Shown here piece by piece: positions 19,028 through 26,460 of a stretch of 64,000 nucleotides of DNA (positions within the stretch are counted from its first letter, which is position 1; every line of letters begins with the position of its first letter). The stretch spans positions 48,028 through 112,027 of the forward strand of contig NZ_VZAD01000034.1 of NCBI RefSeq assembly GCF_009495355.1, given 5' to 3'. The notes under the pieces are model-generated. The model saw only the letters and a program-made list of their open reading frames with translations, had not been told where the DNA came from and made no database searches. The position numbers and the translations under genes were made by a program. Origin of the DNA: Segatella copri (lineage in GTDB: Bacteria > Bacteroidota > Bacteroidia > Bacteroidales > Bacteroidaceae).

Positions 19028-19059
19028 AAAAGGTCGCATCCATCAAGGAGCGACCTTTT
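19028..19059. terminator. Bidirectional terminator between secDF and tRNA-Arg
   Basis: AAAAGGTCGC and GCGACCTTTT form a perfect 10-bp stem around a 12-base loop, with T-rich exits in both directions. The two genes converge here. Confidence 0.85.
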
Positions 19060-19071
19060 ATTGTTTGGCAG

Positions 19072-19143
19072 TGATTCCACCGAGAATCGAACTCGGATCA
19101 AAGGTTTAGGAAACCTCCGTTCTATCCATTAAACTATGGAACC
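19072..19143 (-). tRNA. tRNA-Arg (anticodon CCT)
   Basis: On the minus strand GGTTCCA pairs with TGGAATC (one G-T) as the acceptor stem. The T arm is CCGAG-TTCGATT-CTCGG. The anticodon loop TTCCTAA reads CCT, for codon AGG. The gene is 72 bases without encoded CCA. A TATCTTTG box at 19232-19225 reads toward it but lies about 80 bases away. Confidence 0.93.
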
Positions 19144-19316
19144 CCTGTAGAATATATTTTGCAAAGCCATTGGCAGAGTACGCAAAGAATGTTCTCTGTA
19201 GTACTGCGTGCAACTTTGCTTCTGCAAAGATACATCAAAAAAATGACTTTCCGAAATAAAAGCCCTTATTTTTTATCACTCCCTCCGTTTTACCCTATTA
19301 TAATAATGTGTTGTCT

Positions 19317-20273
19317 ATGTTTTTAGCCTTACTTTTATCCAGTTTACTCACTTTTGTAGAGCTGAATTGCGAGAATCTGTTTGATACACGTCACGATTCC
19401 CTCAAGAATGACATGGAGTTTACTCCTGAAGGCAGCTATCATTGGACTCGTACCCGGTATTGGCGTAAACTGAACAATCTGGCAAAGGAACTGGTAGCTT
19501 TGGGCGAGAAGGGAAATAAGGAATGGGAAATTCCCGATTTGGTGGCTCTGTGCGAGGTGGAGAACGATACGGTGATGACCGACCTCACCAAGCGCTCGCT
19601 TCTTCGTCTTGCCGGTTATGAATATCTGATGACTTCTTCGCCCGATGAGAGAGGTATAGATGTAGCTCTGATGTATCTTCCTTCTTCTTTCTGCCCTTTG
19701 CGTTCTTATCCCATACGTATCAAGTCTTTGGCTGGAATGCGCCCTACACGCGATATTTTGTACGTCAGTGGGCTTCTTCTGGGTGGTGATACCTTGCATG
19801 TGTTTGTTGTACATGCTCCCAGTCGTAGGGGAGGAGAGACGGTTTCTCGTCCTTTTCGTATGCAGGTTGCCAAGCAGTTGAACGAGGCGGTGGATTCTAT
19901 CTATACCTTGAGTAAGGAGGCAAGTATCATCGTGGCAGGAGATTTTAATGACTATTCCGACTCACCTGCATTGTTGTCTTTGCGTGCAGGCTCCCGTCTA
20001 ACAGAGGTTTCGCAGCAAGCAATGGGCAGACATGGTGCAAAGGCCACATATCGTTGGCATGGTGAATGGCGCAGTCTCGATCATATACTTTGCAGTCCTC
20101 CTGTGGCAAGATGCTCTGTTGAGTGTTATGTGGGTGATTTGCCCTTCCTGATGGAAGAGGATGAGCGTTATGGTGGCTATCATCCTAAACGTACTTACTT
20201 GGGACCTCGTTACCTGGGAGGCTATAGTGACCATCTGCCACTTGTCTTTCGCTTTGAGCGTAAAGATGATTGA
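19317..20273 (+). CDS. Secreted endonuclease/exonuclease/phosphatase family protein
   Basis: A 318-residue EEP-fold protein with a short N-terminal hydrophobic signal (MFLALLLSSLLTF), so likely periplasmic. Motifs are FVELNCENLFD, VALCEVEND with the metal-binding Glu, VVHAPSRRGGE, VAGDFNDYSDSPAL, and the terminal GGYSDHLPLVFRF. It differs from the membrane-anchored EEP protein at 14,752 in lacking three N-terminal helices. I chose the ATG at 19317; a GTG nine bases earlier is possible. Start choice is uncertain because no ribosome-binding site is evident. Confidence 0.85.
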   Translation: MFLALLLSSLLTFVELNCENLFDTRHDSLKNDMEFTPEGSYHWTRTRYWRKLNNLAKELVALGEKGNKEWEIPDLVALCEVENDTVMTDLTKRSLLRLAGYEYLMTSSPDERGIDVALMYLPSSFCPLRSYPIRIKSLAGMRPTRDILYVSGLLLGGDTLHVFVVHAPSRRGGETVSRPFRMQVAKQLNEAVDSIYTLSKEASIIVAGDFNDYSDSPALLSLRAGSRLTEVSQQAMGRHGAKATYRWHGEWRSLDHILCSPPVARCSVECYVGDLPFLMEEDERYGGYHPKRTYLGPRYLGGYSDHLPLVFRFERKDD

Positions 20274-20812
20274 GTGCGATTGGAATCTTGAAGACTTCAT
20301 GGTTCTGTGTATTTGTAAATAGCTTAGTCTTTGATGCTATATAAAAATGTGTACAGACTATGATGAAACACAATCTTTCTAATGGAGTGCCGTGGGTGTT
20401 GTAAAGTGTACTGCTTTAATAGGAAGATTGATTTGTGTGGGTTGTATATAAACGAAGAAAGTTACCTGAAAATTCAGATAACTTCCTTGTTTCTCCTAAG
20501 AATAATTTCTTAATATTATATATGTATAAGTAAAAGATGATGAAATGCGTTTCACAACGTCGTTTTTGTTTTCTGATGCAAAGATATGAAATAGTTATCT
20601 TTATATGGGGCAAAAACAGTTTTTGTAGGCGTAATAATTGTTTTGTTGCTCCATTTAGCCAGTAAATGCCTTTATTTATGGTGGCTTTAATAGCTTTTTG
20701 ACTCTTTTAGTTGATTCCTTATGATATGGGTGCAATATTATGAGTGTGTTTGCGTTTTAGATAATATATATAAGGAGTATTCATGATTTATTAATGGAAT
20801 ATATAAGTGTTT
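20274..20812. other. 539-bp AT-rich intergenic region
   Basis: No protein gene is convincing here. The left third has no feature I can name. The middle holds a minus-strand promoter-hairpin unit described as a candidate small RNA. The right third is AT-rich with TTATAT tracts leading to the outer-membrane barrel gene, and no clear TAnnTTTG box for that gene is visible. Confidence 0.5.
20445..20573 (-). ncRNA. Candidate small RNA (promoter and terminator without an ORF)
   Basis: On the minus strand a -7 box TATCTTTG lies at 20586-20579, with TTTG at 20614-20611 (24-bp spacing, rather long). About 90 bases later a stem forms from GTTATCTGAA (20481-20472) and TTCAGGTAAC (20469-20460), with one C-A mismatch, followed by TTTCTTCGTTT. 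The transcript of about 110-125 bases has no ATG. The arrangement is directly visible; that it is transcribed is an inference. Confidence 0.4.
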
Positions 20813-21532
20813 ATGAGAAGAAATATTTTATCACTTGTCTGCTTGTTGGCTCTTTCTTTAGTGACAATGGCGCAGACAGTAGAGAGTGAGGTCGGCAGGT
20901 TTTCTGTCATCCCTCGTGTAGGTGTGGCGCTTGCCAACTGGAGCAATAACCGCATTTATTATGCTTCAGGTGAAGATAAGGCTTCTTTGAAGTCAAGTTT
21001 CCAGGCTGGTTTTATGGGTGGTGTCGATGTGGAGTATCGTGCTACCAAGGAGATTGGCGTCAGTTTAGGAGCTTATTATGCCAAGCAGGGCTTCCGCTTC
21101 TCCAGTTATGAGGCTACTATTGATGCTGAAAGAAGGAAGTATCAGGGCATTTCCGACTATCACACCAATCTGCATTATCTCAATGTGCCTTTGATGGTGA
21201 AGGGTTATGTTACCCGTCAGTTGGCATTTATGGTTGGCGTACAGGCAGGTTTCCTGCTCAACGATCCTAAGTATGAGTTTACCTCCATTGATATAGAGAG
21301 GGACCAATATGGTGGTGCTACCTATGACAATTCACAGAAGGTGTCAGATTTCTGGCCAGCTAAAAAGGTGGATGTCTCTCTGCCTATAGGCTTGTCTTAT
21401 GAGTATATGGGGGTAGTGCTCGATGCCCGTTACAATTTGGGACTTACCAATGTTGACGATTCTCCAGGTCATGATGACAGTTGTAAGAATCGTGTGTTTA
21501 CATTCTCGGTGGGTTATCGTTTTGCACTTTGA
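20813..21532 (+). CDS. Small outer-membrane beta-barrel protein (porin-like)
   Basis: A 239-residue protein with a signal peptide (MRRNILSLVCLLALSLVTMAQ). The rest has alternating strands of an OmpX/OmpW-like barrel, with repeated aromatic strand ends and a C-terminal FTFSVGYRFAL, the terminal aromatic pattern expected for barrel assembly. Strand pairs such as ISDYHTNLHYLNVPLMVKGYV are typical of the Bacteroidota 'PorT / outer membrane beta-barrel' group. A GTG six bases upstream is less likely than the ATG used. A shorter paralog lies at 44,676. Function unknown. Confidence 0.85.
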   Translation: MRRNILSLVCLLALSLVTMAQTVESEVGRFSVIPRVGVALANWSNNRIYYASGEDKASLKSSFQAGFMGGVDVEYRATKEIGVSLGAYYAKQGFRFSSYEATIDAERRKYQGISDYHTNLHYLNVPLMVKGYVTRQLAFMVGVQAGFLLNDPKYEFTSIDIERDQYGGATYDNSQKVSDFWPAKKVDVSLPIGLSYEYMGVVLDARYNLGLTNVDDSPGHDDSCKNRVFTFSVGYRFAL

Positions 21533-21542
21533 TAACATAGCA

Positions 21543-21588
21543 AAATCCGCATTCAGAAGAGTTTTCTATCTCTCTCCGAATGCGGATT
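21543..21588 (+). terminator. Terminator after barrel gene
   Basis: AAATCCGCATTC and GAATGCGGATTT form a perfect 12-bp stem with a 23-base loop, followed by CTTATTT. It sits between converging genes and may act both ways. Confidence 0.8.
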
Positions 21589-21640
21589 TCTTATTTGATG
21601 CAGTATCGCTATCTTCTTGAAGCAGATATTGCGGGTTGTA

Positions 21641-22498
21641 TTATCCGTAGATTACCTTTCCGTTCTCATCCTCGTAAGGAGTCAGGTCCTTTGCATACTG
21701 GTTCATGGCGCGAAGGCTCATACCCATAGACGAGAAACCACCATCGTGGAAGAGGTTCTGCATGGTTACCTTGCGTGTGAAGTCAGAGAACATCATTACG
21801 CAGTAGTTTGCGCAATCCTCTGCAACGGCATTGCCCAGTGGCGACATCTTGTCGGCAAAGTCCATCATGTTGTCAATATCCTTGATACCCTTACCAGCGG
21901 TAGTGGCTGTAGGACTCTGTGAGATGGTGTTGATACGCACGTGCTTCTCGCGACCGTAGATGTATCCGAAGCTACGTGCGATGCTCTCCAGCATACTCTT
22001 GGCATCAGCCATGTCGTTGTAACCGAAGAATGTGCGCTGAGAAGCCACATAAGTAAGGGCAACTACAGAACCCCACTCATTGATGGCGTCCAACTTCTTG
22101 GCTACCTGCAGCATCTTGTGGAAAGAGATGGCAGAAATATCGAGAGTCTTGTTCAGGAAGTTGTAGTCGAGATCATCGTAAGTGCGATGCTTGCGCACGT
22201 TAGGGCTCATGGCTACAGAGTGGAGAACGAAGTCAATCTTGCCACCCAATTTCTCCTGTGCTTCTGTGAAAACCTTTTCCAAGTCTTCTACGCTTGTCGC
22301 ATCAGCTGCGATGATAGGAGCGTTGATTTGTTCAGCGAGTTTGTCGAGTGTACCCATTCTCAGGGCCATTGCTGTGTTACTCAGTGCGATGGTGGCACCT
22401 TCTTCAGCAGCCTTAACGGCTACTTTCCAAGCGATTGATTCCTCATTGAGGGCACCGAAGATGATGCCACGCTTGCCTTTTAACAAATTGTGAGTCAT
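21641..22498 (-). CDS. fabI: Enoyl-[acyl-carrier-protein] reductase (NADH)
   Basis: Reduces trans-2-enoyl-ACP in the last step of each fatty-acid elongation round. The 285-residue protein has the FabI nucleotide site GIIFGALNEESIAWKVA and the catalytic Tyr-x6-Lys in FFGYNDMADAKSMLESIAR, the hallmark that separates FabI from other SDR reductases. The C-terminal part includes PTATTAGKGIKDIDNMMDF, the substrate-loop region. It has its own promoter and faces the barrel gene across a shared terminator. Confidence 0.95.
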   Translation of the reverse strand: MTHNLLKGKRGIIFGALNEESIAWKVAVKAAEEGATIALSNTAMALRMGTLDKLAEQINAPIIAADATSVEDLEKVFTEAQEKLGGKIDFVLHSVAMSPNVRKHRTYDDLDYNFLNKTLDISAISFHKMLQVAKKLDAINEWGSVVALTYVASQRTFFGYNDMADAKSMLESIARSFGYIYGREKHVRINTISQSPTATTAGKGIKDIDNMMDFADKMSPLGNAVAEDCANYCVMMFSDFTRKVTMQNLFHDGGFSSMGMSLRAMNQYAKDLTPYEDENGKVIYG

Positions 22499-22602
22499 TG
22501 TTATCTTAATACTTTTGTTTATAATAACGGCACGATATCTTATATATATATAATAAGGTGTAAACTTCTCTCGCTTACCATCTTTGCCGTTGAAATCGGG
22601 TG

Positions 22603-22634
22603 CAAAGGAACGCTTTTTTTTTTATATGAGCAAA
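22603..22634 (-). promoter_or_regulatory. Promoter for fabI
   Basis: On the minus strand TTTG (22634-22631) is 20 bp from TTCCTTTG (22610-22603), a one-base variant of TAnnTTTG. The leader to the fabI ATG is about 100 bases. Confidence 0.7.
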
Positions 22635-22763
22635 CTTTTTGATGAAAAAGATAGCCGTTTGTGCACAAACCCTATCAAACTGTGCATGTTTTTGGCCCAA
22701 AAAGCGAGATGTATGAAGGGTTCTTCCTGTTTTTGTTGTTTGTCCTCACGGCTTTCTTCAGTA

Positions 22764-22809
22764 TTCCCTTCTCTGCCTTCTATAACTTCTGAACTTGCGA
22801 AAGCTCAGT
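22764..22809 (-). repeat. Degenerate copy of the intergenic repeat family
   Basis: Read on the minus strand just after the stop of the 22,813 gene, CTGAGCTTTCGCAAGTTCAG and the following AAGTTATAGAAGG match the motif order of the elements at 45,376-45,522 and 51,974-52,149. It is short and diverged. Confidence 0.45.
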
Positions 22810-22812
22810 TCT

Positions 22813-23853
22813 TTACATTTCCCAAAATCTTTTTATCAAGAGGCCTTCCGTCTCTTTGGCTACGTCGTAGGGGATGGCTGGCAGACAGTCGGGCAGAGTG
22901 AAGTTGTCGGTTTCTGTTCTGTCTTTCATTTCTGTCTGTGCTTGCTCCTTGGTCAAGGCTTTCACGCCGGTTACCACAAAGTCGTTCATCTCCTCTGTTT
23001 CTATTGCGCTCTTGCTAGGCAATGGTGTATTGTCGTAGTTCCATATCTTTCTGAATGATACGAGCGAGCTCCAGGCCTCCTTTTTATCAGAGAAGGTCCA
23101 GTCGCATACATCGGTCTTTATTTTGAGCAGCGGATTGGTGATTTTTCTGTATTGTGTGTTGTCTATGATGTGCCTGTACAGGTTCTTCTGGTGTGTGTCT
23201 ATGTACATGATGGCTTTGTCGCTCTGCGTACCTTTGAAGTGTGAGCTATAGAATGTTGTGTCCCCCTTTATGCTGTTTATGGTATCGCGCTTCACATATT
23301 TGATGCGTGACATGTCGAACGATCTGGCTTCGCTGAGGATGGAAATATTGAAGTTGATGAGCTTTCTGAGTCCGCTTCGCTCGTATTGCCGGCAGGCACG
23401 CACTCTGCGTTTTGTCTTCCCGTTTTCCAGGTTGATGTAGAAGTCCATGATGCCCTCCCGGTATAGGATGGTCTTGCCATTGTTGCGGCAGATGTCCCGA
23501 AAGACTCCGGTAAGTTTTATGTAGTCGGTCTTGTTTGCTGTCACTTCGGGCAGCGCATAAACCTTTTGCTTCAGCAGAACATCCCCTTTGATGGTCGAAG
23601 CGTCTATCGTTTTCGACTCATACGCCACGTTGCTGATGGTGATCATTCCGCTCTGTGGTTCTATGTTCCCCTTTGAGTCGCTGATGCACAGCAGGTGGTT
23701 GTCGCTGCTGAAGATGTAAGCGCCAGCAACGGGTTTCCCGTCTTGTTCGTCCACGATTCTTATCTGTGCACATACTGGCATCCAACAGATGCAGAGCAGT
23801 ATGGCGATTGTAGAGATGATTCTATTTAAATGTATATTACGCTTTATTTCCAT
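22813..23853 (-). CDS. Secreted protein with carboxypeptidase-regulatory-like domain, unknown function
   Basis: A 346-residue protein with a signal sequence ending near CWMPVCAQ. The first 90 residues of the mature protein look like the CarboxypepD_reg-like Ig fold (RIVDEQDGKPVAGAYIFSSDNH, then a strand-rich turn to SNVAYESKTI) found at the N-terminus of many Bacteroidota outer-membrane proteins. No TonB-dependent barrel follows; the rest is a mixed domain with many charged residues and no motif I recognise. It stands alone between metG and fabI on the same strand. Function not assigned. Confidence 0.7.
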   Translation of the reverse strand: MEIKRNIHLNRIISTIAILLCICWMPVCAQIRIVDEQDGKPVAGAYIFSSDNHLLCISDSKGNIEPQSGMITISNVAYESKTIDASTIKGDVLLKQKVYALPEVTANKTDYIKLTGVFRDICRNNGKTILYREGIMDFYINLENGKTKRRVRACRQYERSGLRKLINFNISILSEARSFDMSRIKYVKRDTINSIKGDTTFYSSHFKGTQSDKAIMYIDTHQKNLYRHIIDNTQYRKITNPLLKIKTDVCDWTFSDKKEAWSSLVSFRKIWNYDNTPLPSKSAIETEEMNDFVVTGVKALTKEQAQTEMKDRTETDNFTLPDCLPAIPYDVAKETEGLLIKRFWEM

Positions 23854-23920
23854 ACGATTTGATATTTTTGTGATTTTTCCGCTTTTAGCTAATATAGAGC
23901 GGTACGCCGATGATATGGTA

Positions 23921-23964
23921 AAAGGCTCTATACCTTATATTAAAAATATAGATATAGAGCCTTT
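23921..23964 (-). terminator. Terminator after metG
   Basis: AAAGGCTCTATA (23921-23932) and TATAGAGCCTTT (23953-23964) make a perfect 12-bp stem with a 20-base AT-rich loop, 36 bp after the metG stop. Confidence 0.75.
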
Positions 23965-23999
23965 GCAATATAGGGGCGAAAGTACTTTTATGTTTGTCT

Positions 24000-26066
24000 T
24001 TATCCCACCTGGCTTCCTGGCTTCACCTTGCCCAGGAGAGAGGTGACGTTGAGGCTTCCGTCGAAGTTGACAGCCGAGAGAATCATGCCCTGACTCTCTA
24101 TGCCCATCATCTTGCGTGGAGCGAAGTTGGCAACGAAGAGCACGTCCTTTCCGATGAGGTCTTCTGGCTCATAATAAGCAGCGATGCCTGAGCAGATGGT
24201 GCGCTCGGTGCCTGTACCGTCATCGATGGTGAACTTGAGGAGCTTCTTCGACTTCTTTACCTTTTCGCAGTTCAGGATGTGTCCTACGCGTATGTCGAGT
24301 TTCTCGAAGTCTTCGAAACTTACTTCTGGCTTGACAGGCTCTGCCTTATAGGAAGCCTCCTCGTTGGCCTTCTTGGTGTCGGCAAGTTTCTGGAGCTGTT
24401 TATCTATCACCTCGTCTTCTATCTTCTCGAAGAGGAGCTCTGGCTCGCCCAACTGGTCGCCAGCCTTCAGCAGGTCGGTGCTTCCGAGTTGTGTCCATTC
24501 GAAGTTTGGCATATTGATCATCTTGCGGAGTTTCTCAGAAGAGAATGGCAGGAATGGCTCAAAGGCGATGGCGAGGTTGGCAACCAACTGGAGTGAGATG
24601 TTCAGAATAGTCTCTACTCGCTTAGGGTCGGTCTTCCATACCTTCCAAGGCTCGCATTCGGTGATATACTTGTTGCCGATGCGTGCCAGGTTCATGGCTT
24701 CCTTCTGTGCCTCGCGGAACTTGAACACGTCGAGGAACTGCTCTACCTTCTCCTTTACGTCCTTGAATTCTGCAATGGCTTTCTTGTCCACTTCCTGAAG
24801 TTCGCCACAGGCAGGAACCACGCCATTCCAGTATTTCTTGGTAAGTTGCAGGGCGCGGTTGACGAAGTTTCCATATACGGCTACCAACTCAGAGTTGTTG
24901 CGCTCCTGGAAGTCTTTCCATGTAAAGTTGTTGTCCTTGGTCTCAGGCGCATTGGCTGTCAGTACATAGCGCAATACATCCTGCTTGCCTGGCAAGTCTA
25001 CGAGATATTCATGCAACCATACAGCCCAGTTGCGCGAGGTGGAAATCTTGTCATCCTCGAGGTTTAGGAACTCATTGGCTGGCACATTGTCTGGCAGAAT
25101 ATAGTCGCCGTGAGCCTTCAGCATGGTAGGGAATATGATGCAGTGGAATACGATGTTGTCCTTACCGATGAAGTGTACGAGGCGAGTCTCTGGATCCTGC
25201 CACCACTTCTGCCATGTGCCCCATTTCTCGGGATGTGCATCACAAAGTTCCTTGGTGTTGGAGATATATCCGATAGGTGCGTCGAACCATACGTAGAGCA
25301 CCTTGCCTTCAGCTCCCTCTACAGGAACAGGAATACCCCAGTCGAGGTCGCGTGTCATCGCACGTGGCTGAAGGTCCATGTCGAGCCAGCTTTTGCATTG
25401 ACCGTAAACATTGGAGCGCCATTCTTTGTGTCCTTCCAGAATCCATTTCTTCAGCCAGTCCTGATATTTTCCTAAAGGCAGATACCAGTTCTTGGTAGGC
25501 TTCTTTACCAGACCGTGGCCTGGGTTGTTCTTGTTGGTAGGGTTGATGAGTTCCTCTGGTGAGAGGGTTGCGCCACACTTCTCGCACTGGTCGCCATAAG
25601 CTCCCTCTGCACCGCATCGAGGACATGTGCCCACGATATTACGGTCGGTAAGGAACTCGCCGGTTACCTCGTCGCAGAACTGCTCCTCTACCTTTTCCTC
25701 TAAGACGCCCTTGTCATAGAGTGTGCGGAAAAAATCGGAAGCAAACTTATTGTGAGTAGGTGAAGTGGTACGGCTGTATACATCAAAAGAGATTCCGAAA
25801 TCCTCGAAGCTCTTCTTGATAAGGTTGTGGTAACGGTCAACCACCTCCTGTACGGTGATGCCTTCTTTCTTAGCTCGGATGGTTACGGGAACTCCGTGCT
25901 CATCACTTCCGCCGATGAAGACCACGTCTTGCTTCTTGAGTCTGAGATAGCGTACATAGATGTCGGCAGGTACGTAAACTCCAGCCAAGTGTCCAATATG
26001 TACACCACCATTAGCATAAGGCAAGGCTGCCGTCACGGTGGTACGTTTAAAATTCTTTTGTTCCAT
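24000..26066 (-). CDS. metG: Methionyl-tRNA synthetase
   Basis: Charges tRNA-Met. The 688-residue protein has the HIGH motif in [13 protein letters not shown], a zinc knuckle [18 protein letters not shown], and the KMSKS-type motif in [12 protein letters not shown]. The C-terminal 110 residues form an EMAP-II-like tRNA-binding domain ([20 protein letters not shown]) that also dimerises the enzyme. I chose the ATG at 26066 ([11 protein letters not shown]); an upstream in-frame start at 26099 lies on the -7 box and would give an Asn-rich extension. The long form with the C-terminal domain is usual in Bacteroidota. Confidence 0.96.
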   Translation of the reverse strand: MEQKNFKRTTVTAALPYANGGVHIGHLAGVYVPADIYVRYLRLKKQDVVFIGGSDEHGVPVTIRAKKEGITVQEVVDRYHNLIKKSFEDFGISFDVYSRTTSPTHNKFASDFFRTLYDKGVLEEKVEEQFCDEVTGEFLTDRNIVGTCPRCGAEGAYGDQCEKCGATLSPEELINPTNKNNPGHGLVKKPTKNWYLPLGKYQDWLKKWILEGHKEWRSNVYGQCKSWLDMDLQPRAMTRDLDWGIPVPVEGAEGKVLYVWFDAPIGYISNTKELCDAHPEKWGTWQKWWQDPETRLVHFIGKDNIVFHCIIFPTMLKAHGDYILPDNVPANEFLNLEDDKISTSRNWAVWLHEYLVDLPGKQDVLRYVLTANAPETKDNNFTWKDFQERNNSELVAVYGNFVNRALQLTKKYWNGVVPACGELQEVDKKAIAEFKDVKEKVEQFLDVFKFREAQKEAMNLARIGNKYITECEPWKVWKTDPKRVETILNISLQLVANLAIAFEPFLPFSSEKLRKMINMPNFEWTQLGSTDLLKAGDQLGEPELLFEKIEDEVIDKQLQKLADTKKANEEASYKAEPVKPEVSFEDFEKLDIRVGHILNCEKVKKSKKLLKFTIDDGTGTERTICSGIAAYYEPEDLIGKDVLFVANFAPRKMMGIESQGMILSAVNFDGSLNVTSLLGKVKPGSQVG

Positions 26067-26096
26067 ATTAGCTAATATATTTTTGTTATTTGGCTG

Positions 26097-26104
26097 CAAA
26101 ATTA
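26097..26104 (-). promoter_or_regulatory. -7 box for metG
   Basis: TAATTTTG on the minus strand (26104-26097), about 30 bp before the ATG at 26066. It supports the shorter metG start. A -33 box is not evident. Confidence 0.6.
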
Positions 26105-26268
26105 CAAAAAAATACTGTAATTAGTAGGATATATTTGCTTTTTTCTTTAGCTAATTGATCGTTGATACATGAAAAAGTAACACCCCGGCACCCCTATAGC
26201 CATGAGTAATTACTTTAATACTATACAAATTGTTTTTTGTTCGATATGAAATTGTTCTGAATCTTGTG

Positions 26269-26368
26269 AAAAATCTATGTTCTAAAGTTTAGAACATAAG
26301 TTCGATACTTTAGAACACAAGTTCTAAACTTTAGAACATAAGTTCGATAGTTTAGAACATAGATTTTT
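26269..26368. repeat. 21-bp-period palindromic tandem array
   Basis: The core TTTAGAACA recurs at 26288, 26309, 26330 and 26351, exactly 21 bp apart. Between cores the linkers are AAGTTCGATA or AAGTTCTAAA, so some junctions form perfect palindromes such as GTTCTAAACTTTAGAAC (26321-26337) and GTTCTAAAGTTTAGAAC (26279-26295). The two outer flanks are an exact 18-bp inverted repeat (26269-26286 and 26351-26368). It lies about 165 bp upstream of the metG promoter and downstream of the 26,461 gene, in a 394-bp gap that otherwise shows only promoter and terminator signals. Confidence 0.9.
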
Positions 26369-26397
26369 GTAGGCTTGAGAAAGTTTAGTTACCTAAA

Positions 26398-26429
26398 AAA
26401 ACTTCGTTCCATGTACGGAACGAAGTTTT
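26398..26429 (-). terminator. Terminator after the large secreted-protein gene
   Basis: AAAACTTCGTTCC and GGAACGAAGTTTT form a perfect 13-bp stem with a 6-base loop. On the minus strand it follows the stop of the 26,461 gene by 31 bp and runs into TTTTTTAGG. Confidence 0.85.
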
Positions 26430-26460
26430 CTGTTATTATCGTGGAACTTTATTCTGTGGT

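Larger units (their letters stand above)
22499..22812. other. 314-bp gap upstream of fabI
   Basis: Apart from the fabI promoter and a run of alternating TA around 22541-22555, this gap has no coding signal. Its right end (22764-22809) resembles the dispersed intergenic repeat seen at 45,376 and 51,974, listed separately. Confidence 0.5.

Noticed and set aside
26269..26368. CRISPR array
   Set aside because: The period is 21 bp with no variable spacers and no cas genes nearby.
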